NCBI GenBank assembly: GCA_965240325.2
Contig: OZ251238.1
Coordinates: 1,550,001-1,614,000, forward strand
Source: Rebecca billardiae RCC1528
Lineage: Eukaryota; Haptophyta
Length of the DNA stretch: 64,000 nucleotides
Direction of reading: 5' to 3'
Made by a program: the position numbers and the translations under genes. Below are positions 1 through 10,600 of the stretch, piece by piece. Position 1 is the stretch's first letter. Each line of letters starts with the position of its first letter. The notes beneath the pieces were generated by a model. That model searched no databases, was not told the origin of the DNA, and was given only the letters and a program-made list of their open reading frames with translations.

Positions 1-564
1 CAATTCATTCATTCTCGAGGAGAATCCGCGTCGCACCCCAATCACAGTCCGGCCCGGCCCGGACCACCACACCATTGGCGGCCCCATCCATGGCAGACTG
101 CGCGGCGCAGACACGCCCAGGCGGCTATGCTCGGAGCAAGGGCCGTGGTCATCACCGCCATCACGGCATCGCGGCAGCGTGCGCGTCGGAGTCGGGTGCT
201 CTATGATGTGTGCGCACACATACACACGGACGAGTACGCCAGCGCCACCGTCTCGTCAGGCCGCGTTGCTGACTGCCGTGTGAGCGCGCAGCGACCAGGC
301 GCGGGCAGGCGTTGCTGCAGGCGAGGCGCGGCGGCCGCGCGCGCCTTCTCGCCCCGCCGCCTAAGCGCACGATGCGCCGCCGCGCATTGCCTGGAATCAG
401 ATGGCGGCTGCTGCTCCGTTGCGGCGCGCCTGGCATCAGCGCGCCGCCCTCAGCCGCGCGGCGCGTGGCGGCGCGCACGGGCCGCTGGAGCGTCCACAGT
501 GCCGCCCGCGTGCGCAGAGGGCGCGCGCGCTGGCCCTCGTCGTCGGCGAGGAAGGAGGCACGCG
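1..564. other. Intergenic / 3' flank, no gene seen
   Basis: GC-rich sequence downstream of the nucleotidyltransferase gene on the minus strand. Open frames cross it on both strands, but none shows a recognisable domain or credible composition. It probably includes the 3' UTR of the neighbouring gene. No RNA gene or repeat was recognised. Confidence 0.4.
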
Positions 565-2319
565 TCACCGCCGTCTCCTGCGTCGCTTGGCGCGGCCATC
601 GCCGTCGAAGCCTGCCGCGGCTGCCGCCGCCGCCGCTGCTGCGGGGAGGGGCCCCCGGCCGGGCGCGTGGCGGCGCGGCTTGGCGGGCCGGCGGCGCGGC
701 TTGGCGCGCGGCGGTCGGACGCGCGGCGTGGCGGGTGCGCAGAGCACGCTCTCGAACCAGCCCTCGCGCACGCCACCGCCGAACCCGCCCTCCTCATCCG
801 CGCCACCACCGCCGCCGCCGCCGGCGCTCAGCGCGCCGCGCAGCAGCGCGCGCGCGCGCCACCACTCCTGGGCAAGCGCCGCCCAGCGCTGCGGCGTGAG
901 CGAGCGCGCGAGATTGGGCGCGAGATCGCGGCCATCTCCGTCGGCGAGATTGCGCGCGCCGCCGGCCGCGGCGGGGTCGGCGACGTGCGGCGGTGGGCGC
1001 AGCGCCGCGTCGGACGGCGGGCCCGCCGTGCCCGCTAGCACCGACGCGTCGGCGTCGGTGACGCGCGCCGGCGGCGCGTGCACGCACACGCTCGCGGGCG
1101 CGCCGCGCGACGCGTCGGCCTTGGCGCGCCCCCGCCGCCGGCGCCGCGTCGCCGCCACGCCGCCGGCGCCGCCGTCGCCGTCGTGCGCGGGCGCGGCCAG
1201 GGCGAGGCGGAGCAGCGCCCACTCGAAGAAGCCGAGCAGCACCGCCGCGTGCCCGGACCCCGCCGCGCCGCTCCCGCCGCCGCTCCGCAGGAACGAGATT
1301 GCGATCACGCCGTGCGAGATCGAGCCGAGATTGCCCCGCGACGCGTCGCTCAGCCGGCGGCGGCGCGCCCACAGCTTGAGCGCGCGCAGCAGCGGCGCGG
1401 CGCGCGCGTCCGCCGCCACGGCCGCGCGCAGCAGCGCCACGTGCGCCATCGACGCGGCCGGTCCGGCGCTCCGATCCGGAAACACGGCAACGTCCACCGG
1501 GATGGCGAGGGCGGCGCCGCTCCCGGACTCTGGCGTGCCGGACCGCCCGGACTCGGGCGCGCCGGAGCCGGACCGGGCGGCGGCAGCCGCGCTGTGCTGC
1601 TGCCGCCGCCGGCGGCGTGCCGTGCTGCCGCTGTGCTGCTGCGCCGCGCCCGCTGGCGGATGGCCGCCGCCGCCGCGCTCGGCGCCGCCCGCCCCTGCGG
1701 CTGCGGCTGTAGCGGCCGAGACCTCCGAATCTGATGATGACGCCGGCCGAGCCGGTCGCCGCTCTGCGGCCGTGCCGCGCGCGAGGGCGGCTGTGTCCAC
1801 CGTGGCGACGAGCTTGAGGATGGGCACGCGCGCGCGGGCGAGCGGGAGCAGGGCGTGCACGGAGACCGCCGCGCCGAGCGCGGCGCCGCCGTCCGCTCCG
1901 AGGCGCGCCGCCAGCTGCCCGACGGCGCTGCCCGGCCGCGGCACGCGCGTGCGGCGCGCGCCGCGCGCGCCGCGCGCGCCGCCGGCCGCCGACGCGTCGG
2001 GGTAGACGCACACGTCGAGGTCGGCGCCGGCGAGGTGCAACCCGGTGGCCGACGAGCCGAACGCCTCGGCGCGCACGCCCGGGCCCCACAGCGCGCGCGC
2101 CACGCGCTGCACGCCGCGCACGAGCAGCGCGCGCGCCGCGCCGTCCGCCGCGCACGGCGCGTGCGCGCGCAGCGCCGCGTCGATCTGCGCGTCGAGCGCG
2201 GCGGCGCGCTCGGGCGGCGCGGCGGCGGCGGGCGCGGCGGCCCGTTGCGCGCGCGGCGGCCGGCGGCTCAGCCACCGCCGGGCCGCGGCGGCGGTGGCGA
2301 GGCGCGGGGCGGCCGCCAT
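565..2319 (-). CDS. Non-canonical poly(A) polymerase / terminal uridylyltransferase (Cid1/Trf4-type nucleotidyltransferase)
   Basis: Predicted 584-aa template-independent nucleotidyltransferase that would add A or U residues to RNA 3' ends. The DNA polymerase beta-type motif GSSATGLHLAGADLD lies at residues 88-102, giving the first two metal-binding aspartates (D100, D102). The third aspartate is in IPVDVAVF (D276), after RVPILKL (about 164-170). The PAP-associated helical region follows: LKLWARRRRLSD at about 314-325, then GNLGSISHGVIAISFL. About 100 low-complexity residues separate RVPILKL from D276, which is unusually long. The first 25 residues are basic and Ala/Arg-rich, so a mitochondrial presequence is possible. 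The tail ends in a poly-Ala run and six arginines. The ATG at 2319 opens the only frame holding all motifs, and no intron is needed. Choice between poly(A) and poly(U) activity cannot be made from sequence. The 3' end is the least certain part. Confidence 0.75.
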   Translation of the reverse strand: MAAAPRLATAAAARRWLSRRPPRAQRAAAPAAAAPPERAAALDAQIDAALRAHAPCAADGAARALLVRGVQRVARALWGPGVRAEAFGSSATGLHLAGADLDVCVYPDASAAGGARGARGARRTRVPRPGSAVGQLAARLGADGGAALGAAVSVHALLPLARARVPILKLVATVDTAALARGTAAERRPARPASSSDSEVSAATAAAAGAGGAERGGGGHPPAGAAQQHSGSTARRRRRQQHSAAAAARSGSGAPESGRSGTPESGSGAALAIPVDVAVFPDRSAGPAASMAHVALLRAAVAADARAAPLLRALKLWARRRRLSDASRGNLGSISHGVIAISFLRSGGGSGAAGSGHAAVLLGFFEWALLRLALAAPAHDGDGGAGGVAATRRRRRGRAKADASRGAPASVCVHAPPARVTDADASVLAGTAGPPSDAALRPPPHVADPAAAGGARNLADGDGRDLAPNLARSLTPQRWAALAQEWWRARALLRGALSAGGGGGGGADEEGGFGGGVREGWFESVLCAPATPRVRPPRAKPRRRPAKPRRHAPGRGPLPAAAAAAAAAAGFDGDGRAKRRRRRR

Positions 2320-2715
2320 CGCGCGGCGATGAGGGCGGGTGCGCGAGCCTATCTTTTTCTATTCCCACTGCCAGGGTCGAATAAAGTAAATGCGCGCTGC
2401 CCTGCTCGCCAGCCATAAGGCCATCAATGATCGAACACGAGTATAACTACACGACGACGACGCGCACGCGCAGTACTCAGCTCGACGGCCTTAGACGACA
2501 GATGCTTCATCGGCGTCATCAGTGCCATCCAAACGCATGCACAGCCTCGCACCGCCGCGGCATGGGGCCCGGCGGCACGGTCCTGCGGCGTCGACGGCCG
2601 CCGGCGTGTCCGACGCGCGGACACGCCCGCGGGCCGGCCGCCGGGTGCGGTAGAGTGACGCAGCGGACTCGCCGCCGCCCGTCGGCGCGCGCGACGGCCC
2701 TCCGCGCGCGCGCGC
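2320..2715. other. Intergenic between two minus-strand genes
   Basis: A 396-bp spacer between the stop of HCF136 and the start of the nucleotidyltransferase, both on the minus strand. It should hold the 3' UTR of the first and the promoter of the second. It is less GC-rich near 2340-2470. No canonical minus-strand AATAAA was seen and no gene was recognised. Confidence 0.4.
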
Positions 2716-4044
2716 CTAGCCGGTGTAGCGCAGCAGCACGCCCTGCGAGCCGAGCACGAACCCCTTCGCCTGGTCGAAGAACTTGATCTTGTAGAAGTTG
2801 GACGGGATGTTGTCCGCCTGCTTGTCGCGCCGCCACGTCTTGCCGCCGTCGGTCGTCGCGAGCAGAAGTCCGGAGCCGCCGACGGCGTAGCCCTCGTCCG
2901 GCGTCTTGAACGCCGCGTCGAGGATGCCGAAGCCGGCGGAGTTGACGTTGAAGTCGTCAAAGTCGAGCGAGACCTGCGCCAGGTCCGCCTGCTTCGCCAC
3001 CGCCAGCCCGCCCGCGTTCGTCGCCATCCACAGCCCGCCCTTGAGGTCGTCCGTCACAAAGCCCATGTTTGAAATGCGCTTGGACGTGGCTCGGTTGTGC
3101 GGCACCCAAAAGTCGGAGCCGGGCTGCCAGGTGAGGAAGAAGTTGCCGCGGGAGGAGACGGCGAGGTACTCGCCCGCCTTGTTCCGCAGCACGTTCGTGA
3201 TCGCGCCCGCGAAGTACGACGCGCCCTGCACGCCCGACGACGAGACGCGGTTGAGCGTCGCTTCGATCGTCTCCTGCACCTGCGCCTTCCAGTCGCGCCC
3301 CGAGGACTCGGTGTAGTAGATGGCGCCCTGCGAGGTGCACATCTCGGCCTTGCCGCCGCCGAGCGCGGTGATCGAGATGGGGTCGCCGGGCAGCTTGGGC
3401 GACAGCGGGATCCGCTCCCACGACTTGCCGCCGTCCTTCGTGTGCAGCAGGATCGACGGCTTGCCCACCACCCAGCCCTCGCCGTCCTTGAACGAAACCT
3501 TCGTGAAGCGGTAGTTGATCTCGTCCTCGGTGTCGAGGTTGGCGAAGGCCTTCTGCGTCCAGCTCTTGCCGCCGTCGGTCGTCTCGAGGAACGTCCCCTT
3601 GTTCCCCACGATCCAGCCGTGCTCCGGCTGCGCCGAGTCGAACTCGACGTCGAAGAGGATCGTCTCGACCGGGATGTCCACCTGCGCCCAGCGCGTGGGC
3701 GGGGCGGCGGAGCCGAAGAGGTCGAGGGCGGCGGCGGGGCGCGCGGGGCCGAAGGCCGAGGAGACGCCCGCCGCGAGCGCCGACGCCGACGCCGCGCGCA
3801 GCAGCTCGCGCCGCGCCGGCTCGGCGCGGTCGCGGTCGCGGTCGCCGCCGCCATGCGCCGCCGCGCGCGCCGCGCCGCGCGGCGCCGCGCCGAGCCTCCT
3901 CGTCGCGGCGGAGAGCGCGGCGGGCGCGAGGCGGCGGCCGGCGGCGGGGCCGCGCACCGCGCCGCGCGCGCCGACCGCCAGCGCCGCGAGCACCGCCAGC
4001 GCCGCCCACGCGCCGCCCGCACGCGTTGATGACGACGGCCGCAT
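2716..4044 (-). CDS. HCF136: Photosystem II stability/assembly factor HCF136 (Ycf48), plastid lumen-targeted
   Basis: Predicted 442-aa precursor of the thylakoid-lumen beta-propeller protein that assists early assembly of the photosystem II reaction centre (D1 insertion). Asp-box motifs are visible three times: TTDGGKSW (about 154), TKDGGKSW (about 201) and TTDGGKTW (about 396). The C-terminus GFVLGSQGVLLRYTG is typical of the family. The ATG at 4044 was preferred over the in-frame upstream ATG at 4116 because it starts a hydrophobic ER signal (AWAALAVLAALAVGARG). An Arg/Ala/Pro-rich transit-like stretch follows, then a twin-arginine segment RRELLRAASASALAAG near residue 78. The mature protein probably begins near ALDLFGS (about 104). 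This three-part leader fits a lumenal protein in a plastid with extra membranes. No intron is needed. It is divergent from the small plastid protein at 4377. Confidence 0.95.
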   Translation of the reverse strand: MRPSSSTRAGGAWAALAVLAALAVGARGAVRGPAAGRRLAPAALSAATRRLGAAPRGAARAAAHGGGDRDRDRAEPARRELLRAASASALAAGVSSAFGPARPAAALDLFGSAAPPTRWAQVDIPVETILFDVEFDSAQPEHGWIVGNKGTFLETTDGGKSWTQKAFANLDTEDEINYRFTKVSFKDGEGWVVGKPSILLHTKDGGKSWERIPLSPKLPGDPISITALGGGKAEMCTSQGAIYYTESSGRDWKAQVQETIEATLNRVSSSGVQGASYFAGAITNVLRNKAGEYLAVSSRGNFFLTWQPGSDFWVPHNRATSKRISNMGFVTDDLKGGLWMATNAGGLAVAKQADLAQVSLDFDDFNVNSAGFGILDAAFKTPDEGYAVGGSGLLLATTDGGKTWRRDKQADNIPSNFYKIKFFDQAKGFVLGSQGVLLRYTG

Positions 4045-4376
4045 GATGGCGAGAGGCGCCGACACGCGAGCGACCGGCCCCCGAGAGAAGTCGCGAGGCT
4101 TCGCGAGGGCGGTCATTATCAGCGGGCCCAGCCGCGCTTCGGCGCGTGTGCGGCCGAAGCGCGCGCGGCTCGGCCGGATCGCGCCGGCCGGACGCGCGCA
4201 GCTTCGCGCCGCGCGTTTCTCCGGCGGCGGCGCTGTGGCTTATTGCGCGCAATCACGCAAGGCGTGCGCGCACCGGCCGGCGAGCAAGAGAGCGAGCGCC
4301 CGAGACCGCCCGCCGCCCCGACCGCCGCCGCCCACACACACGCGCGCGCCGCGCCCGCCGAGGAGCACCAACGACG
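4045..4376. promoter_or_regulatory. Shared divergent promoter region (HCF136 / small plastid protein)
   Basis: 332 bp separating the two divergent start codons. Visible symmetry includes a perfect 12-bp palindrome ATTGCGCGCAAT at 4242-4253 and 10-bp inverted arms GCGCTTCGGC (4134-4143) and GCCGAAGCGC (4153-4162). No TATA box was seen. The regulatory role is inferred from position only. Confidence 0.45.
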
Positions 4377-4802
4377 ATGACGTGCACGCGCATGCCGATC
4401 CCGGCCCAGCTCGTCGTCCTCGCCGCGCTCGTCGCCGCCGCCTCCGCGCTCGCGCACCGCGCGCCGCCCACCGCGCTCGGCGGCGCGCGCGCCGCGCCGC
4501 GGCCGTCGGCGCTCGCCGCGCCGCTCCGCCGCGGCGGCGCGCTCGCGAGGCGCGCGCACGTCGTGCTCGCGGAGGGCGAGGAGGAGGCGACGAAGGAGGA
4601 CGACGGCGCGCTCTACGAGCCCGCCACGCCGCCCAAGCCCACCAAGCCGCCCATCTCCAACGCGATGCGCGAGCGGCTGCTCAAGGAGAACCGAGCGCTC
4701 GGCGGCGACCCGGACGCGTCGTCGGGCAACCCGATCCTGGTGGTCTCGATCGTGGTCGGGATCCTCGCGATCGTGGTCGTGGGCGGCGGCTTCGCCGGCT
4801 AG
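4377..4802 (+). CDS. Small plastid-targeted single-pass membrane protein, function unknown
   Basis: Predicted 141-aa protein. The ATG at 4377 was chosen because it gives a signal-peptide-like start (PAQLVVLAALVAAASALA, likely cleaved near residue 26) followed by a basic, Ala/Pro/Arg-rich transit-like stretch. An in-frame upstream start at 4146 would add 77 low-complexity residues. The mature part has an acidic segment (EGEEEATKEDDG), a conserved-looking core ISNAMRERLLKENRALGG, and a C-terminal membrane helix NPILVVSIVVGILAIVVV. Small proteins of this shape occur in diatoms and haptophytes, but I know no assigned function. Its divergent position next to HCF136 suggests a thylakoid or photosystem role, which is inference. 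No intron is needed. Confidence 0.7.
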   Translation: MTCTRMPIPAQLVVLAALVAAASALAHRAPPTALGGARAAPRPSALAAPLRRGGALARRAHVVLAEGEEEATKEDDGALYEPATPPKPTKPPISNAMRERLLKENRALGGDPDASSGNPILVVSIVVGILAIVVVGGGFAG

Positions 4803-5268
4803 CCGCGCGCGCGGCCCCACCGTGTGGACTCATGATGACCGAATCGCGTTGACAATACTCGTGATTGAGACGGCTGCTGGCAAATCTGCGGAGTGCGGTG
4901 CTGGCTCAGCCCCGTCAGCCGTAACACTCTGCATATCATCATCAGTACAATGATGGCGCGACGACGACGCACGCTCTGCTGCCGTGCTGTCTGCCATCGA
5001 CAGCGCGCTCTATGCGCGGTGAGTATTAGACTGAGCAGACAGAAGTCAGATGACCGCGCGGCCGCGCCGAGAGACTTCATCAGATACAGTCGGGCGGCGC
5101 AGCATGCTGTGTATATATATATATACACGGCTGTAGTCAGTAGTGCTGAGCGCAATGGTGTCGCGCGTCACTTTCACCTGTCCGCTGTCGGAGTCTGAGA
5201 CACTCAGACTGCTGCTGAGACCGAGACCGATCCGCACGCGGACGGCGGGTGAGGTGCGGCCGCCGTCG
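4803..5268. other. Convergent intergenic region with AT repeat
   Basis: 466 bp between convergent genes, so it probably holds both 3' UTRs. It is less GC-rich than the genes and contains a perfect 20-bp palindromic TA run at 5109-5128. No gene was recognised. Confidence 0.5.
5109..5128. repeat. Palindromic TA microsatellite
   Basis: GTGTATATATATATATACAC is its own reverse complement. It sits between convergent genes and would mark a cruciform-prone or 3'-end region. Confidence 0.8.
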
Positions 5269-7564
5269 TCAGGCCGCCATGACGGGGGCGGCCGCGGGCC
5301 GCGCCGCGCCGCCGAGCGCGCCGGCGCGCGCCGCCTCGCCCACCACCTCGGCGCCGCCGCTCGGCTCCGCGGCCGCCGGCGCGTCCACGCGCCTGCCGCC
5401 GCCACCCGTCGCCTGCGCGGCGTCCGCCTGGCCGGCGCCGCCGTCGCCGCCGCCGCCGGCCTCGTCGCTGCCGCTCGTGCGCGCGAGCTGCGGCGGCGCG
5501 TCGTGCTCGGGCCACGCCTCGCGCCGCGCGGCGCGCGCGCGCGAGCGCGAGCGCTTGCCCTTGCTCTTCGCGCGCCCCTTGCCGCCGCCGCCGCCGCCAC
5601 TGCCGCGCTTGGCCGAGCGCGCGCGCCGCGCGCCGGGCGAGCTCGCGCGCCGCTGCTCCGACTCGGCGGCGGCGGCGGCGGCGGCGTCGTCGGCGCCGTC
5701 CGCGGCGCGCGGCGGGCGCACGCCGGAGTAGACGACGTTGAGCACGCCGAGCGAGTTGTGCCACGGCAGCACCTCCGCGGCGGAGCGCCGGAAGTTCGCC
5801 GCCACCGCCGCGCGCAGGTGCGCCGGCGGCGGCGCGCCCGGCCCGCTGTGCTCCGCCGGCTGGCGCGCGCCCGGCGCTGAGCCGGGGCGGCGGCGCGCGG
5901 ACGCGGGCGCGGATGAGCCGCTGGCGGCGGCGTCGGGGGCGGAGCCGAGCGCGGCGGAGGCGGCGTCGGGCGCGTGCCGCGCCGGGCCCTCCGACTCGCG
6001 CCGCCGCGCCTCCGCCGCCGCGCGCTGCGCGTCCGGGCCCGCCACGGACACGGCGCGCGCCGACGCGGGCCGCGCGCGCGCCGCGCCGCCGAGCGGCGCG
6101 ATGCGCACCGCGCCGCCGCCGCCGGCCATGTCGGCGTGCGAGCGCACGGCGCGGAGCCGGCCGGGCGGCGGCGCGGCGAGCGGCGGGCGCGACGCCGCGC
6201 TCCCGCCGAGCGCCGGCGCCGACTTGCCGCCAAAGCTGCCCCCGCCGCCGCCCCACTCATCCTCCGACGTCTCGAGCTGGCGCGCCGCCGCCTCGGCCGC
6301 GTCCGCGGCGGTGCGCAGCCGGCGCGCGGCGGCGCGCGCCTTGGCCGCGGCGGTGCCTGAGCCGGCGGCGGGGCCGCGCGGGCCGGCGCCGTCGGGCGGC
6401 GTGGTCGAGCCGCCACGGACCACCGCGCTCGTCGGCGCCGCCGGGTGCGCCGCGAGCGCGCCCACCGGCCCAAGCACTTTCGCGTCGCCCGCGGCGAGCT
6501 CGGCGGCGGAGCGCGGCCGCGGCGGCGGCGGCAGCGGCTCGGCGCCGCCGCCGCCGGCCGCACCCGTGGGGCTGGCGTGGTACGGCGACTTGGCGCGGCC
6601 GCGCGGCGCGCCGCCGCCCACGCCCACCGGCCGGTGCAGCTCGCGCACGAGCGAGCGCTGCTCCGCGCCGGACAGTCCGGACGGCGCACCGGACACAAGT
6701 CCGGGCGCGCCGCCGCCGCCGAGCGCCGACGCGGGCGAGGTCACGGGCTCGGCGCCGGCGAGGCCGAGGCCGCCGCCGCCGAGGTAGCCGTCGGTGTGGC
6801 CGCGCCAGCCCACGCCGAGCGGGCCGCCCGCGACGACGCGCAACGCGCCGCTCCCGCGCGCCGAGCCCGGCCGCGCGCCCACCGTCCACCCGCCCGCCGA
6901 GTAGCCGCCGTAACCGCCGCCGTAACCGCCGCCGCGCTCGCGGCCGGCGCGCGCGGACGCGGGCCGCGCGCGCGCGCCGACCGGCGCGGGCGGCGGGACG
7001 AGGCCGAGGGAGGAGGCCCAGCCCGTGCCGCCGCTACGCCGCCCGCCGCCGCCCGGCCCGTCGTGCAGCTCCGCCGCCGCCAGCGCCGTCGTCGCCGCGT
7101 TGCCCGCCGCGGCCGCGGCCGCGACCGCACGCTGCGTCTCGGCGACGGCCGCGTCTCGAGCGCCCGCGGCGCCGTCGGCGGCGCCGACGGCGTCGCGCGC
7201 GGCGGTGGTGGCGGTGGCGGACTCGAGCGACGCGGCGGCGCGCGCGACCTCCGCCTGCGCCGCCGCGGTCGCCGCCGTCTCCGCCGCCGCCACCGCGCGC
7301 TCGGACGCCGCCGCCGCCGCCGCGTGCCTCGCGTCCAGCTCCGCGCGCGACGCGGCGGCGGCCTCGGCGCCCGCGGCGGCGGCGGCGGCCTGCTCGGCGG
7401 CGGACGCCGCGCCCGCCTCGGCGGCGGCGGCGGACGCCGCGGCGCGCGCGTCCGCGCCCGCCAGCTCCGACGCGCGCGCCGCGGCCTCGTCGCGCGCCGC
7501 CGCCGCGGCCGCCGCGGCCGCGCGCCCGTCGCCGAGCGCGGCCGCGCCCGCCGCCGCGCTCGCC

Positions 7565-7601
<37 letters not shown>

Positions 7602-10600
7602 TCGCGTCGTGCGCGACGGCGGAGACGAGCGACTCGACGGCCGCGCCGACCGCGGCGGCGTCCGCTACCGCGCTCGCCGCCGCCTCCGACGCGGCGGCGC
7701 GCGCGGCCGCGTCGACCGCAGCGCGCGCCGCCGAGCCCATCGCCGCCGCCGCCGCCGCGCCCGCGCCGCCGCCGGCGTGTGACGCGGCGGCGGCGGTGGC
7801 GTCGGCGGCGTCGGCGCCGGCGAGGTGTGCGAGCGCCGCCGCGGCCGCGTCCGCCGCGGCGCGCTCCGCCGCGGCGCGCCGCTCCGCCTCCGCCGCCGCG
7901 CTCGCCTCCGCCGCGGCGCGCGCCGCCAGCGCGTCCGCCGCGCGCCGCGCCGCCGCCTCGGCCGCCGCCTCGGCGGCGGCGCGCGCCTCGGCCGCGGCGG
8001 TCGCCGCCTCCGCCTCGGCGCGCGCGAGCGCCGCCGCCGCCGCCGCGCGCTCCGACGCCGCCGCCGCCTCGAGCTCCGCCGCTGCGCGCGCCTTCACCAG
8101 TTCGAGCAGCGCCTGAGCCTCGGCAAGCGAAGACGACGGCAGCCCGGCACCGCCGCCGCCGCCGCCGAGCGCGGCGAGCAGCGCGGCGAGGGTGGCGGCG
8201 TCGGCGGCGCCGAGCTGCGCCGGCGGCGCGGCGGGCGGCGCCGGCGGTGCCGGCGGCGCGGCGGCGGGCGCCTCGGCCCGCGGCGAGGGCGGCGCCGGCG
8301 CCGCCGCCGCGCGCCGCGCCGCCGCCGCGCGCCGCCGGCCGAGCATGCCGCGCGCCGCGCCGCCGATGGCGGCGGCGGCGGCGGTGCGCTCGGCGGCGGC
8401 GGCGTGGGCGGCGGCGCGCGCGGCGCGGCCGCGCTCGGCGGCGGCGATCGCGCTGGCGGCGGCCGCGCGCGCGGCGGCGCCGCCGCCCGCCTCGCGCCGC
8501 GCGGCGCGGCCGCGCCACGCCGCGCCGAGCCGCGCCGCGGCCGCGCGCCGCGTGCCCGCGGCCGCGGCGAGCGCGGCGCGCGCGGCGCGGCCGCGCGCCG
8601 CGGCGGCGATCGCCGACGCGGCGCCCCACGCCGCGGGCGGGCGGCCCTCCTCGGCCATCAGCTTGCGCGCCGACTGGTGCCGCGAGAGCGTCGCCGCCGC
8701 ATGCTCCCTGGCGGCGGCGCGCGACGCCTCCGCCGCCTCGGCCGCGGCGCGCTGCGCGCGGCCGCGCGCCGCCGCGGCGATGGCGGTGGCGGCGGCGGCG
8801 CGCGCGGCGCGCGGCGGCGCGGCGGCGCGGCGCGCGGCGCGGCCGCGCCACGCCGCGCCCACGCGCGCCGCCGCGGCGTGCCGCTCGGCGCGCTCCGCCG
8901 CCCACGCGGCGCGCGCCGCGCGGCCGCGCGCGACCGCCGCAATCGCCGACGCGGCGCGCGGGCCGTAGAGGGACGCGAGCTCGTCGTCGGCCGCCGGCGC
9001 GGCGGCGGCGGCGGCCGCGTCGGCGACGTGGGCGGGCGCCACGGCGGGCGCCGCCGCCGCCTCCACAGCCGCCGACGCGGCCGCCTCGCTCTCGCGGCGC
9101 ACGCGCGACGCGCGCGCGCCGCGAACCCACGAGCGCGCGATCGCGCCGCGCGCGCCCGCCGTGAGCGTGTGCGCGGCGGCGCGCTCGTGCGCGCGCGAGG
9201 CGGCGCGGCGCGCGCCGAGGCGGCGGCGCGCGTGCGCCTGCACGCGCGTCGCCGCGTCCACGCGCGACGCGCCCGTCGACACGAGCCAATTCGTGAGCGC
9301 GCCGCGCGCCGCGACCGCCGCGGCGCCGCCGTCCGCGTCCGCGTCGGCGCCGCCGCCGCCGTCCGCGCCGCCGCCGCCGCCGCTCAGCAGGTCGTCCAGC
9401 GCGGGGCGCACGCCCGCGGCGCGCAGCGCGTCGGCGACGCGCTCGTCCGCGCCCATCGCGCCGTCGGCCAGCACGTTCTGCACCGTCACCGCCGCGTAGT
9501 GCGCGCTGCGGCGCGGCGGGCGGGCGCGGCGGCGCGGCGCGATGCGGTGCGGTGCGGCGCGGTGCGGTGCGCGGTGAGCGGGTGTGTGCGCGGGCGGCGC
9601 GGGCGGCGCGGGCGGCGCGGGCGGCGCGCGCACCTGCCGTCCCTCGCGCGCGCGCGGAGCAGCTCCGCGCACAGCACCAGCCCGCCCGAGCGCACGACCA
9701 CGTCCGCCGCGCCCACCTGCGCAGCGGCGCACGCAGCGGCGCACGCAGCGGCGGCGGCGGCGGGGCACGCAGCGGCGGTGGCGGCGGACCGCGGCGGTTG
9801 GGGCGTGGCGCCGGTGAGCGGCGGGCGGCTCGGGCGGGGCGGCGTGGCGCGGGCGCGCGCGGGCGCGCGGCGCGCACGTCTGCCGCGTTGGCGCACACGC
9901 ACGCCGCGAGCAGCGGCAGCGGCGACGCCGCGTCGGCCGGCGGCGGCTCAAGCCTGCCTGCCGCGTCCGCGGCGCGCGCGGCCGCGTGCGCGGCGCGGGC
10001 GCGGACGGCGACGGCGTCGAGGGCGACGGCGAGGGCGGCGCGGCCAAAGGGCGTGGGCGGCGGCTCGTCGGCCGCGCCGAAGAGGGCCGACTCCGCCGCC
10101 GTCGGGCCGCCCGCCGCGCACTGCCGCGCCGCCGCGTCCACCTGCGCCGTGTCGGCCGAGCGGTCGCGCGCGCGGCGCGCGTGAGCGGGCGGCGGCGCGG
10201 GCGCGGCGCGGCGCTGGCGGTTTGGGCGGGCGGGGTCGCGCGCGCGCGCGCACGAGGAGCTCCATGAGCGGCAGCGCGCGCAGCGCCGCCGCCGCCGCCG
10301 CCTCCTCCGCCGAGCCCTCCAGCTCCGTCAGCAGCGCCGCCGCCTCCATCGCCGCGCGCGCGCGCATCGCCTCGGCGCGCGCCGTCGTCGCGAGGTCGTC
10401 GCCGGCCGCGGCCGCGTCGGCGGCGGCGGCTTCGAGCGCGTCCGCGCGCTCGAGGGCGGCGGATGCGCGGCCGAGGCGGAGGCCGATCTCGCGGCCGGGG
10501 AGGCGCCGCTCGCGCGCCGAGCGCACGAGCCAGCCGCGCGTCGCCGCCTGCGCGCGTTTTCGAGCGCGCGCGCGCGCGTGTCGGCGGCGGCGCGCGGCAG

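Noticed and set aside
5913-9164. 1,083-aa Arg/Pro-rich plus-strand frame
   Set aside because: Antisense of the alanine-rich exon of the armadillo/IQ gene; composition artefact.
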